Positions 1 to 8,279 are shown, counted from the first letter of the stretch. The stretch: DNA of 64,000 nt from an uncultured archaeon (GCA_938083505.1 CALKCF010000007.1:62001-126000); one strand, 5' to 3'. Notes: a model not told the origin generated them from the letters alone. Program-made: numbers and translations.

Positions 1-152
1 ACACCACCGGCTACGATAAGTGAAGAATAAACTAAAGAAAGTATGATAATTTCATACCACTGAATATTTTGTAAGAACACGAGCAAGGTCGGCAACCCTA
101 TGGCGCCGATGACTATCGCGAAGATATATAGAAGCAATAACTTTTTCAGCAT
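1..152 (-). CDS. Partial integral membrane protein (N-terminal 50 residues)
   Basis: An open frame starts at an ATG at 152 on the minus strand and runs off the left edge of the window without a stop. The visible 50 residues begin MLKKLLLLYIFAIVIGAIGL and contain two hydrophobic stretches (about residues 3-27 and 33-50), so this is very likely the start of a membrane protein. The positively charged lysines before the first hydrophobic segment fit an N-in first helix or signal anchor. The family cannot be recognised from this fragment. It is transcribed away from the aldolase gene's stop codon. Confidence 0.5.
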   Translation of the reverse strand, partial: MLKKLLLLYIFAIVIGAIGLPTLLVFLQNIQWYEIIILSLVYSSLIVAGG

Positions 153-200
153 GATGCGCGTTGGAAGATGATACCCTATAAACTTTTACTAAAAACTGCT

Positions 201-869
201 CTAAAACCTTAGGTTTAGTCTTCTTTTTTCCTGACCGTAACCCCTTATATATGCTTCCCTAAGCCTCTTCACCTCATCAATATCAAGGGGCTTTGCATAG
301 CCTAAAGAGCTTGCAAGAATGAACGTTCTAGCCTCATCCTCCACCAACAAAGCGGTTTGAAATGCGTCCTCTAAAGAATCGCCGACAGCGATCACACCAT
401 GGTTTCTCAACAGGACAGCCTTTCCTTCGCCCAAATTCTTGACAACCTCCTCTGCAAACTCTTGTGTGCCGGACATAACGTAACGTGTAACGGGCACTTT
501 ATGACCTACGGCAGATGCAAACTCAGATGTCAGCACTGGTATCTCCTGTCCAGTAACGGCTAATGCAGTTGCATAATGCGAGTGCGTATGTATGATTGCA
601 TTTACATCCTCTCTTACTTTGTAAATCAGGCTGTGCACGGGTACTTCCGAGGAAGGTCTCCACTTTCCCCTAATGATATTGCCTTGTAGGTCCATCAGAA
701 TTATGTCGCTCGGCTTAAGGGCCGACTTGTCGAAGCCACTTGGTGTCATGAGCACCATATTCTTACCAAGCCTTGCGCTTATGTTACCCCAAGTACCGGA
801 TAAGAGCTTATAATCAAAAGCCCTTTTTCCTACGGCCACTATCTTCCTCCTAAGCTCTTGCTCTGACAT
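201..869 (-). CDS. Class II aldolase (L-fuculose-1-phosphate aldolase family)
   Basis: A 222-residue zinc-dependent class II aldolase/adducin-family protein. The metal-binding pattern is visible: HTHSH with H94 and H96, a third histidine in RNHGV (H157), and the catalytic glutamate in SSEVPVH (E75). Phosphate-binding segments GNIS and TPSG lie near residues 28-31 and 42-45. Length matches bacterial FucA and archaeal homologues, which cleave fuculose-1-phosphate or a related sugar phosphate into DHAP and lactaldehyde. In some methanogens the homologue supplies lactaldehyde for F420 synthesis, and a cofE gene is present in this window. The exact substrate cannot be told from sequence. The gene is complete and looks single-cistron, with the decayed provirus directly upstream. 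Confidence 0.88.
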   Translation of the reverse strand: MSEQELRRKIVAVGKRAFDYKLLSGTWGNISARLGKNMVLMTPSGFDKSALKPSDIILMDLQGNIIRGKWRPSSEVPVHSLIYKVREDVNAIIHTHSHYATALAVTGQEIPVLTSEFASAVGHKVPVTRYVMSGTQEFAEEVVKNLGEGKAVLLRNHGVIAVGDSLEDAFQTALLVEDEARTFILASSLGYAKPLDIDEVKRLREAYIRGYGQEKRRLNLRF

Positions 870-943
870 TCTCGCGAATGTTTACTATTTTTAATGTGGA
901 CGTAATAAACATTCTCTTACATAAATCAGTATACAGGGGTCTT

Positions 944-1186
944 TTAAGGTTTAATGAGGTTCTCAAGACTTAAAAATTGAGGAAGTAAGTGGCTTAATCC
1001 ATCCTTTCCATCTCTTCTGAGATACGTCTCGATAGCCACTCGTTCATGAATTGGCTGAAAGCTCGGAGGTCTTCTGCGCTCTTCAAACATCTTTTGGACT
1101 AGCCTTCGGTGTAGCCCCTCAAGGTACTCAGCGATCTGAAGGCCCACAGTTATTGTCATCTTAACCTTAGCCGGAGGCATATTCAT
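944..1186 (-). CDS. Small provirus protein of unknown function
   Basis: An 80-residue ORF with an intact frame, the only apparently unbroken gene in the provirus remnant. Its ATG overlaps the stop codon of the major capsid gene as TGATG, which suggests translational coupling and the same operon. The protein is charged, with a central basic stretch (EERRRP) and no membrane segment. In tailed viruses the position just after the capsid gene often holds a head completion or connector protein, but there is no recognisable motif and the assignment is only positional. Confidence 0.55.
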   Translation of the reverse strand: MNMPPAKVKMTITVGLQIAEYLEGLHRRLVQKMFEERRRPPSFQPIHERVAIETYLRRDGKDGLSHLLPQFLSLENLIKP

Positions 1187-2148
1187 CAGATGCTTATCCT
1201 TGCTATGGCTTTTGAACGTAGTATGTCCATACCTATCCGTCCACTTGCCATGATGCCGTAGACTTCGTCCTTCATAGTCTCGTAACTGCTTATCGTTAAG
1301 TCACGTCTGATGAGTAGCACACCGGCTGCCTTCCTATCTATGACTAATGCTTTGTTATCTGGAACCGAGCTGCTGTTATCAACTATTAGCTCCAGTCCTA
1401 AGAAGTTGCCTAGCACACCCCTCTGCTTATCGATAGTCTCGCCGAAGTAAAAGCTATGTATGAACTTGTCATCCTTCCAAAGGTCGGCCTCCCTGGACGT
1501 GCTGACCAGTAAGCAATCTGGGTGGAACATCTCCTTCAATACAGCCTTCCTCGCGTTTACAACGTCCTCGTAACTAAGCCTTCCAGAATTGATAGTCGCT
1601 ATCTCCGAGTCTCCGGCGAGCTCATCTTCTGGTATCTGTGTGAACATGCTTATGACCTCCTCTGTCTCCAGCAGACCGACGGTCCTGCCCAGCTCCGCAG
1701 CTCATCTTTCTAACACAACCCATAGTGCATCTTTAAGGAACTTCATCGTCCATTCTGCCGCTGCCCTTGTCTCTAAGTCAGCTTTAACGTCTTGAACGTC
1801 ATACCTCTCACCGGTGATCCATACTTGGGCCAGCTCTGCACTTTTGTACGTCCTAGCCTTCTTCACCTTCAGAAACCTTATGACAGGGTCCGAGGTTCTT
1901 ATGACCTGAACAAAATGTCTGGCTATCAGGTTGGGCTGAGCCGCCTCGACCACAACATCGTGCATCCTCGCTACAGCTTCGAGTATGCTACTCGTTATAG
2001 ACTCGTAACCGGATGGGAAAAGCTCTGATATACGGGTAAATACGGGGTTTATCGAGAACTTTGGTAACACTTCGTTGATTTCGTCCCTAATCTTCGGATC
2101 GCTGTATAGGGCATCAAACTTTTTTGGTATAACATCCTGCCAGCCCAT
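1186..2148 (-). pseudogene. HK97-type major capsid protein, interrupted by an in-frame TGA
   Basis: Two segments in the same frame, 2148-1705 (148 residues) and 1701-1189 (171 residues), are separated only by a TGA at 1702-1704; read through it they give about 320 residues, normal for an HK97-fold capsid protein. The N-terminal part has ARHFVQVIRTSDPVIRFLK, typical of the N-arm/spine helix region. The C-terminal part has the A-domain pattern: LGLELIVDNS, a VPDNKALVID strand, GVLLIRRDLTISSYE, and the ending RIGMDILRSKAIARI. These fit the Pfam phage capsid family by eye. The TGA could have come from CGA (Arg) by one C-to-T change. The call as a capsid protein is confident. Whether the stop is a true null allele or is read through is inference, but the decay of neighbouring genes favours a pseudogene. 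Confidence 0.82.
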
Positions 2149-2149
2149 A

Positions 2150-2579
2150 TCATTTCACCACGAGGATTCTACCAACATCTCCAGGAGCTGCGAAGTTATC
2201 AAGAGTTATGCCAAGCCTCCTTGCATAGTATATAGTGTATGCATCACTCCCACTTTCATCTACATTCTGGTCCGTTAGTGGAGGTACGCGTCGTGAAGCG
2301 TCCGCACCGTACACCGCCTGGTTTATGCTTATGGCTGCGACAGCCACGACCTTCACGATACCAAATACGCATGCTGGTACATAATCACCTTCATAGGTAT
2401 TCTCCAATGCTATTCCTATACAATTCGTCGAAGCTGTAGCTAGTACTATGGTATCTTGACCTACTAGGTATACGAGGGTCTCCTTTGGTTATTGTTGCAG
2501 TGGCCTTGAAGCTTAACACAACACCCTCATCCCTTGGAGAAATTAAGTCCCTAACGTTTAAATCAGGCCACGTATCCAT
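2150..2579 (-). pseudogene. Capsid decoration/stabilisation-like protein, split by a +1 frameshift
   Basis: The first 37 or so codons from the ATG at 2579 run to TITKGD; the frame then shifts and continues as LVYLVGQDTIVLATAS, then CIGIALENTYEGDYVPACVF, to the stop at 2150. Removing one base from the GGG at 2476-2478 (CCC on the coding strand) restores a single ORF of about 142 residues. Small beta-rich proteins with an 'IGIALEN...GDYVPA' style repeat just upstream of the capsid gene resemble DUF2190-type or head-decoration proteins. The stop lies 1-2 bases before the capsid ATG, consistent with one operon. The frameshift repair is directly visible; the family name is a moderate-confidence inference from pattern and position. 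Confidence 0.6.
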
Positions 2580-2630
2580 TTCCGCTCAAAATAATTTGTA
2601 CAAATACTTTCCTAAAAATTAGGACATAAA

Positions 2631-2897
2631 TTACGGAACGTAAAAATAATTGTCACGTTTTTCACAGACAAAGCTAACCCAGACGTTCAGTAACTTCTCT
2701 ACCTTCTCGGTAAGCTCGTAAACTTTTGCACCAGCCCTTGCTTACCTATAAGTCATCATACCTTCGCTTACTGCGTAATCTAGTATACGCTTAAGTCTTT
2801 GATAATTAATGCCCAAAAATCGTCCAATTCTGTAAGGTGTCACACCGCCAGCGTTCGCCAACTCAAGTATTTTTACAAACTACTCTAACTCTCTCAT
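2631..2897 (-). pseudogene. Winged-helix DNA-binding regulator with two in-frame stops
   Basis: From an ATG at 2897 the frame reads MRELE, a TAG (2880-2882), FVKILELANAGGVTPYRI, then GRFLGINYQRLKRILDYAVS, EGMMTYR, a TAA (2742-2744), ARAGAKVYELTEKVEKLLNV, and a stop at 2631, 88 codons in all. The arrangement of helices, the turn (ITPYRI-like, LGINYQRLKRILDYAVSEG) and a final wing (KVYELTEKV) fit a small archaeal wHTH regulator of the kind often found in viruses. Both stops could derive from CAG and CAA glutamine codons by C-to-T changes. It lies between the divergent capsid and portal blocks, where a virus control gene would be plausible. Confidence 0.6.
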
Positions 2898-2972
2898 GCC
2901 AAATAATTTTCACAAAACTTAGTCATAAATTTTTTACATATATATTCGTTCCATTTTCATGATATTTTTAGA

Positions 2973-4240
2973 ATGGAATTTTTATCCACGTTAAAATTAA
3001 CATTTTTTGAAATGTTCCTAGGAAGATTAATCGGAAAGGTATGTATCAGACCAATAACAGAATCTGTACAGAATCCAACAATTTACGCAATGTCCGGAAC
3101 AGTTGGATATCCAATCGTTTCATTTAAGCGATACGTAGATTACTATCTGAGCGACCCGCTAATCATGAGTGCAGCAGATTACATAGAGCAGGCAGTCGCA
3201 GGCATGGGTGGTTACACGACAGCTGATCTTAACTTTGCGAAGTACAGCGTTGATGAATTCAATGCAAAAATAAACCTTGACGAGCTCCATCTAAAAATAG
3301 CTAAGTGGAAGACGCTATGCGGCAACTTCTTCTTGAAAAAGGTTTACGATGACTACCGACGCTGAGACAGTTAGAGACCCTGCTGCTCGCACGGCCGATA
3401 CTATCGAGCTAAGTGGTAAGGGCTTCACATTTACCAACACCGCACCCTTTGCCGGTACCATGAGTTCCACGTTCACAGACGTCCTAGATGGAACGATTTT
3501 GTGGTACAACCGCTTGCATAGAGGTCAACAGACCAGGCTCTCATCCAGAATCATCGTCCATTATAGGTGGAACGTGGTTGACGAGCATACTTTCAGCACG
3601 AGTTGGCTTACGTCGATGCTCACGAAGGGCGTAGAATTTGTGATAAAGGGCAAGGTCAGGAAGTGTGAGCCGTTCGTTAAACTGAAAGAGAAGCTTGACG
3701 ATGCTTTAATGAAACTTGCTATAAAGGTGATACCGCGGCACGTTTACGTGTTTCCAGCGATGCCCCTCAACTTCCTGAAAGAGGCCCAATCATAGTTAGA
3801 GAAACTTGAACCAGAACAGAACTTCTTAACAAACAGCAAAGAGTTTAAGGTAAGGGAGGTGGGCGTCTCTTCTAGGGCGGTCTTAGAGTTCTTCTGGAAA
3901 AATATATTTGACCAATTCATAATGGGAACGCAGACGCATCATGTAAAGCTATTCACAACTCCTGAATTTACAGAGGCTTCTGCGAAAGTAGCTGATGCGG
4001 CGATGGAAAGGAAGCTCGTGGGGATTAGGAGGTCCATCAAGCGGTAACTAAGCGCGAGATATTCGACGAAACTGGGGCCTAAAAGAAGGGCCGAAGATAG
4101 ATATAGAACACCTCATAAAGTTTGCCAAGCTTCTAACACATGGTGTATAAGTCGTCAGACTTGATGAGTTATGGAAAATGCTGAAGAAGTTCGGATTCAT
4201 GCTAACCGAAGAGCCTAAGAAAGAGGAGGCAGTGAAGTAG
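2973..4240 (+). pseudogene. Phage portal protein, multiply disrupted
   Basis: Fragments in more than one frame line up as one portal protein of about 420 residues. The N-terminal segment (2973-3365) has RYVDYYLSDPLIMSAADYI, VAGMGG and LCGNFFLKKVYDD, typical of siphovirus portal proteins. The frame shifts near 3350 and continues (to 3795) with LDGTILWY and RIIVHYRWNVVDEHTFSTSW, the diagnostic 'iiHyrwN' region. A TAG at 3793-3795 interrupts that frame, which then resumes through EFFWKNIFDQFIMGTQTHH to about 4047. After further shifts comes the helical C-terminus: GPKIDIEHLIKFAKLLTHGV, a TAA, then VVRLDELWKMLKKFGFML, ending at the TAG at 4238-4240. The TAG and TAA could both derive from glutamine codons. 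Identification rests on pattern recognition of the portal family; the disruptions are seen directly. Confidence 0.8.
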
Positions 4241-4243
4241 AAT

Positions 4244-5063
4244 GTCATGGGGAGGAAACTGAAGAATACATAAGGAGCGGTCATAGAAACACGGAAGAGT
4301 TTGAAGAAGGAACCTTCAGGACTGTAGACGTAGACCCAGAGCTGGGAATAAAGGCCATAATTGCCAAGCCAAAGGGAAAGGACAGTATGGAAGTCCAGAA
4401 TTACCTCTTCTCGAAATCTAAGGGTTGGACGCTCGAGAAAGCCGAGGAGCAAATTGATAAGCATGTCGCTAGTGCCGAGTCGTTCAAATGGACCCTTAAC
4501 GCATTCAAGGTTTACAAGGATTTAACAGAGTCAAAGGGTGCTAAGGTCTGGAAGGTCAGAGCGCTACATGTCGAAAAGACTAAGAATGGTACGCTTTTAC
4601 CGAGGAGGAGCTGAGGCTGGCGGCTAGGAGCCTTGCTATGAGACCTGTGAATATAAACTACTCGAAGATGCTACACTTTCCAGAGAATTTTGTGATTACT
4701 GCCGATTATGAGAACGGTGTTGTCGAAGCGCTTATCTGGATATCGGACCCGAACGCGAATCGAATGATAGAATTAGGCGAGAATAAGCGGGGCAAGCGTG
4801 GAGTGGGTAGCAATGAACGCATTACCTGTCAATGACATAAAGCCAAGAGGTCTTGTTTTACAGGTTTGGCACTACTCACAAAAAATGTAGAACCAGGCGA
4901 CCCGCTCGCAAGGATAATTAGGGAAGAATATGTTAAAGCAACCAAGGTTGGTTATGAGTGCTTGCTAAAGAGCCCTGTTGCTAGGGCTATCCTGTCGAAA
5001 TATGGATGTCCTAAATTGACAACGCTTTGTAGAAGAATTTCACAAAACATGGTCAAATATTAA
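4244..5063 (+). pseudogene. Prohead protease-like protein, multiply frameshifted
   Basis: An open frame from about 4244 reads HGEETEEYIRSGHRNTEEF, TFRTVDVDPELGIKAIIAKP, QNYLFSKSKGWTLEKAEEQI and so on to a TGA at 4614. The next frame overlaps it and carries on as YAFTEEELRLAARSLAMRPV, NINYSKMLHFPENFVITADY, EALIWISDPNANRMIELGE. A third segment (WVAMNALPVNDIKPRGLV, near 4804-4857) and a fourth (FTGLALLTKNVEPGDPLARI, to 5063) complete the order. The 'RPVN.NY ... DY..G.V.ALI.I.D' and 'FTGLALLT..V.PGDPLA.I' patterns match HK97-type prohead (U35-like) serine proteases, and the gene follows the portal as expected. At least three frame changes make it non-functional. No intact start codon could be fixed; the left limit is the first open in-frame position. 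Confidence 0.72.
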
Positions 5064-5071
5064 AAGGTTGA

Positions 5072-5189
5072 TAGCCCGGGCCGGATTCGAACCGGCGTCC
5101 GCGGGGCTCTCCTCCATCGATAAGATCCAGAGCCCGCGATCCTTAGCCCAGTATCTGACCGAGTGTTTTGGCCGCTAGACGACCGGGCT
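5072..5189 (-). tRNA. tRNA-Gln (CTG), probably with two introns
   Basis: On the minus strand the acceptor arms AGCCCGG (5189-5183) and CCGGGCT (5079-5073) pair perfectly and a T-arm GCCGG-TTCGAAT-CCGGC is present, followed by discriminator A; CCA is not encoded. The anticodon stem GCGGG/CCCGC holds a loop starting CTCTGG, so the anticodon is CTG (glutamine). The gene is about 118 nt long. About 18-20 extra bases lie on the 3' side of the anticodon, flanked by GCTCT-GGA and GGA-GAGC, compatible with an archaeal bulge-helix-bulge intron. A second insertion of about 24 bases lies in the D-loop after GTCTAGCGGCC. Splice sites are inferred by comparison with intronless archaeal tRNA-Gln and were not computed. 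Confidence 0.8.
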
Positions 5190-5229
5190 ATCAAAATAGA
5201 AATTTTCCTCGTCCTATTTCAGTTTTCCG

Positions 5230-5847
5230 TCACACCGTCTTCTTAAATATCGGTAATATACCAAGATGAACGACATCGTCCCGCTTAATGCCCTCCAAGA
5301 GTATCGCCACCTTCTTCTCAACAATTCCGCCGACCTTTATAACAATCTCTTCCATGGCATTTAGAGTCTGACCAGTGCTAACTATATCATCTATTATGCC
5401 AACCCTCTTCCTAGCAATCCTTTCTTTGTATCTTCCGTCTATACAAAGAATCAACTCCTTATTGGACGTGATGGGTTTGTAAGACACGAATACTGGGTCA
5501 TGCATGAATTGTTTAATCTCTTTCCTGCAAACCACGTAAAAGCTGTGGTTTAACATGTTTGCCAGTTCATGAACGAGCGCTATGCCTTTGCTCTCGGACG
5601 TCATGAGAACATCGCACGTTAATAGATGTTTATAAAGCTCTTTAGCACAATGGTTTATGAATTCTTTATCGCCTAAGCTGTCAAAGTATGCAATCCAGGT
5701 GTCTGGAGATACTTGGACAAGGGGTAACCTTCTCTTGAACCCTTTTATCTCTAGCTCGTAGTATTCTTGCCCTTCATATTTCAACATATACGCCAATTCT
5801 TCCACCAGTTGTTTCTGAGGAATGTATGTGTATAATAAATTTTTCAA
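5230..5847 (-). CDS. Phosphoribosyltransferase family protein
   Basis: A 205-residue type I phosphoribosyltransferase. The PRPP-binding signature is visible as VGIIDDIVSTGQTLNAMEE near residues 158-176: two aspartates followed by TG. An upstream loop carries TSESKGIAL, where many PRTases bind pyrophosphate. This fold transfers a phosphoribosyl group from PRPP to a purine, pyrimidine or related base. The N-terminal 70 residues are typical of adenine/xanthine-type archaeal enzymes (APRT/HGPRT-like), but the base specificity is not evident. It is divergently oriented from the DNA methyltransferase gene and stands alone between the tRNA and that gene. Confidence 0.82.
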   Translation of the reverse strand: MKNLLYTYIPQKQLVEELAYMLKYEGQEYYELEIKGFKRRLPLVQVSPDTWIAYFDSLGDKEFINHCAKELYKHLLTCDVLMTSESKGIALVHELANMLNHSFYVVCRKEIKQFMHDPVFVSYKPITSNKELILCIDGRYKERIARKRVGIIDDIVSTGQTLNAMEEIVIKVGGIVEKKVAILLEGIKRDDVVHLGILPIFKKTV

Positions 5848-5997
5848 GTAGGTCCCCGCCGCACACGATTTTCATACAGATAATCAAAATGGGTAAACAG
5901 ATTCCTCTATTGAGTACGTAAACGTGATGTAAGAATTATTTGTCTGTCTATGTAAACCTAACGGTTATAGCTCTGAATCAAAGCTGTGTGCCCCTTG

Positions 5998-7185
5998 ATG
6001 GGAAATTATTCAGCGATCTTAAGCACAGATATACCTGACTCTTGGAAGTACGCAGGCGACGGCTGGGGCTCGAGCCTTCATAAGATATGTTCCAGAACCG
6101 GCTCGTTCCCTCCTGCCCTTGCCCACTATTTTGTAAAAAGGTACTCTAAATACGGTGACACAGTCCTTGACCCATTCTCCGGAAAGGGAACGGTACCACT
6201 CGAGGCATGCCTGAACGGAAGAATAGGTATAGGCAATGACCTGGCACCAGAAGCATACGTTATAACGAGAGCAAAGGTGAATCCAGTTACTTTGGATGAT
6301 GTAAAGGAATGGATATATAAGACAAGGGAAAAATGGAACCCAGAAAGCTACGACGTTGACGAAGTAAGCAATGATGTTCGCATATTTTTCAGCAAATATA
6401 CACTAAAGCAGATATTAGCAATAAGGGACATGTTGATGGATGACGACTCAGACCTTGTAAACTTTATAAAGGCACTCATGTGCGGAATACTCCACGGCCC
6501 CACTAGGATGCATCTAAGCATACCGTGCTCCCACGCCTTTTCGATGTCCCCAAAATATATACGGCGTTTTGTTAAAAAGAATGGCTTAAAGAAGCCCAAG
6601 AGGGATGTGCTAAAATGTCTACTTACAAAGGCTGAGAGGGTTCTAGCGGATGGTCTGCCGAGGGTTAGGGGCATAGCGACGTTAGAGGATGCTAGGAGGC
6701 TACCGCTTGAGGATGAGAGTGTCAACCTGATAGTTACGTCACCGCCCTACTTTAACATGCAGACTTATGCTTGGGACAACTGGCTGAGGTTGTGGTTTTT
6801 GGGATACGACTATTTAGAGGTGAAGAGTAAGTTATTCCAGTCAGAATCGAAGCAGAAGTTTAAAGCTTTTATGTTCGAATCCTTGAGGGAAATGTTTAGG
6901 GTATTAAAGGATAACTCAGCCTGCTTCGTAGTTGTTGGTGACGTGAAGCTGAACGGCCACTACATCAATATGGCAGATATGATAGCGCCGATAGCAGAAA
7001 GCATAGGCTTTACGGTTGCTAGGCTGATTTCAGACTCCATACCGAAGTCGAACAAGCACCTCATGTACATAAAAGTGGATGAAGGTGTTAGCCAGGAGAG
7101 AATACTTGAACTTCATAAAGGTAATCCCGTACTGAACAACGAGCCTGTTGCTTGGGCCAAGGTGCCCGCGGAGGTTTTTGTATGA
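5998..7185 (+). CDS. DNA methyltransferase (SAM-dependent, SPPY type)
   Basis: The SAM-binding motif DPFSGKGT lies at about residues 58-65 and the catalytic motif TSPPYFNM at about 247-254 (numbered from the ATG at 5998). An S/D-P-P-Y motif marks enzymes that methylate exocyclic amino groups (N6-adenine or N4-cytosine). The order is SAM motif first and SPPY about 190 residues later, with a likely target-recognition insert between. No restriction endonuclease is recognised beside it. A GTG at 5986 is an alternative start, but the ATG four codons later looks better. The stop overlaps the next gene's ATG as ATGA, so the two are probably co-translated and work together. Target sequence is unknown. 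Confidence 0.85.
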   Translation: MGNYSAILSTDIPDSWKYAGDGWGSSLHKICSRTGSFPPALAHYFVKRYSKYGDTVLDPFSGKGTVPLEACLNGRIGIGNDLAPEAYVITRAKVNPVTLDDVKEWIYKTREKWNPESYDVDEVSNDVRIFFSKYTLKQILAIRDMLMDDDSDLVNFIKALMCGILHGPTRMHLSIPCSHAFSMSPKYIRRFVKKNGLKKPKRDVLKCLLTKAERVLADGLPRVRGIATLEDARRLPLEDESVNLIVTSPPYFNMQTYAWDNWLRLWFLGYDYLEVKSKLFQSESKQKFKAFMFESLREMFRVLKDNSACFVVVGDVKLNGHYINMADMIAPIAESIGFTVARLISDSIPKSNKHLMYIKVDEGVSQERILELHKGNPVLNNEPVAWAKVPAEVFV

Positions 7186-8279
7186 TTCTGGAAACGCATG
7201 GGGATGTTTGCAGGCTGGGTTACATGAGGCTCATAGCATGTCTAGCTGAGGATGACACACCAAAGAGCTTCGATTTCTTGGCATCCATACTTTACGACTT
7301 CGTGCACAGAATCGGGCCGCCGCAACTTCCAATAAAACCCGTAGGCATAATAACTAGGCCTGTAAACGCAAGGAATTACGTCTCAGTTGCTGCGGAGATG
7401 AACATACTGAATAGGAAAACTCAAACTTTAGGAGATGTTGGCAAGCTTTACGTGAGACTCGACTCAGCCGCTAAGTTTCTTGCTGAAAACAGACAAATTA
7501 CGCATGAAGAACTTTTGACACTAAATTCAGTTGAGAAAGTGTTGTTGTTCGTTACTTTAATCTTTGCAGACTTTCCGTTTTTATTGAATGTTATAATTTG
7601 GGCTTTAGAGCGTGAAGAGTTCACGAGAATGGAGGCGATGAACCACATGATGGAGGAGCTCTACCCTTCTGCTCTGAAGAACATTCTAACAAAGGTTGAT
7701 GCGAGGAAGAGGAGCCTGATAGAGAAGGATATAACTGAAGCGGAAAACTTCAGGACGAATAGGCTAAGCCTAAAGAATAAGAACGAATGGATAAAGAGCA
7801 GCCAGTACGCTAAATATAGACACATAGCCCCACCCAGATTGGAATGGCTTGTAGATCTTGGGATTCTCAAAAGAGCTGGTAGGGGTAAGTATTCCGCAGA
7901 TGAAGCATTCGTTAAATGTAAAGAGATGTTTGAGGGTTACTCTAAAGGTCCCATGAAGAGAATTGAGGAAGATATCATAAACGACATCGCACCGCTCTTG
8001 ATTCCCGGCTTGGTGAAAGCTAGTAGGCTTGATGTGGCGAACATGATAATCGAGGCCTACAGGAGGTTTGCAGGTAGGGATAATGCTGTAAGTCTTACCA
8101 TGCTAGAAAGGCTTTGCGTTTTCCTTTTATTAGAAAGGAAACTACTCTCAGCACCAAGTATGGTTCATGATGTATTCAACAACTTAGCCGTCAGATTTCC
8201 GGATAAGATGTTCGTACAAAAGGGGAAAACGGGCGGCGTAGAGGTTGTCATGATGAACATATCACCATCTGACCTATAA
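7182..8279 (+). CDS. Unrecognised protein coupled to the DNA methyltransferase
   Basis: A 365-residue protein whose ATG overlaps the methyltransferase stop codon (ATGA), a strong sign of translational coupling. I do not recognise the family. It is mostly helical. The central part (about residues 170-240) is rich in Lys/Arg and leads into RLEWLVDLGILKRAGRGKYS, which looks like a winged-helix recognition helix and wing, so DNA binding is plausible. No transmembrane segment, nuclease motif or Walker motif is seen. Possible roles are a specificity subunit, a regulator or an unrecognised effector of a modification-dependent system; the choice is open. A TTG further upstream (7152) would extend the frame but overlaps the methyltransferase more and is less likely. 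Confidence 0.7.
   Translation: MILETHGDVCRLGYMRLIACLAEDDTPKSFDFLASILYDFVHRIGPPQLPIKPVGIITRPVNARNYVSVAAEMNILNRKTQTLGDVGKLYVRLDSAAKFLAENRQITHEELLTLNSVEKVLLFVTLIFADFPFLLNVIIWALEREEFTRMEAMNHMMEELYPSALKNILTKVDARKRSLIEKDITEAENFRTNRLSLKNKNEWIKSSQYAKYRHIAPPRLEWLVDLGILKRAGRGKYSADEAFVKCKEMFEGYSKGPMKRIEEDIINDIAPLLIPGLVKASRLDVANMIIEAYRRFAGRDNAVSLTMLERLCVFLLLERKLLSAPSMVHDVFNNLAVRFPDKMFVQKGKTGGVEVVMMNISPSDL

Larger units (their letters stand above)
944..5063. mobile_element. Decayed provirus: head module of an HK97-fold tailed archaeal virus
   Basis: The stretch between the aldolase gene and the tRNA-Gln gene holds recognisable but broken virion genes. On the minus strand are a small ORF, a major capsid protein, a capsid-decoration-like protein and a wHTH regulator; on the plus strand are a portal and a prohead protease. 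Apart from the 80-residue ORF, every gene carries in-frame stops, frameshifts or both, using all three stop codons, so this is decay and not recoding. No integrase, terminase or tail gene is visible. The two strand blocks are divergent, whereas tailed viruses usually keep portal, protease and capsid collinear, so the remnant has probably been rearranged. The element abuts the 3' end of a tRNA gene, a classic integration site. I saw no second copy of the tRNA 3' end near position 900 by eye. Confidence 0.85.

Noticed and set aside
870..943. Left attachment site (second copy of the tRNA-Gln 3' end)
   Set aside because: I compared the T-arm/acceptor sequence by eye with the region beyond the provirus and found no copy; the other boundary may have been lost.
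1702..4152. Reassigned stop codons (selenocysteine, pyrrolysine or a viral code) explaining the broken provirus genes
   Set aside because: TAA, TAG and TGA all occur, together with frameshifts, and host genes use these codons as normal stops. Decay explains everything; no recoding element is visible.
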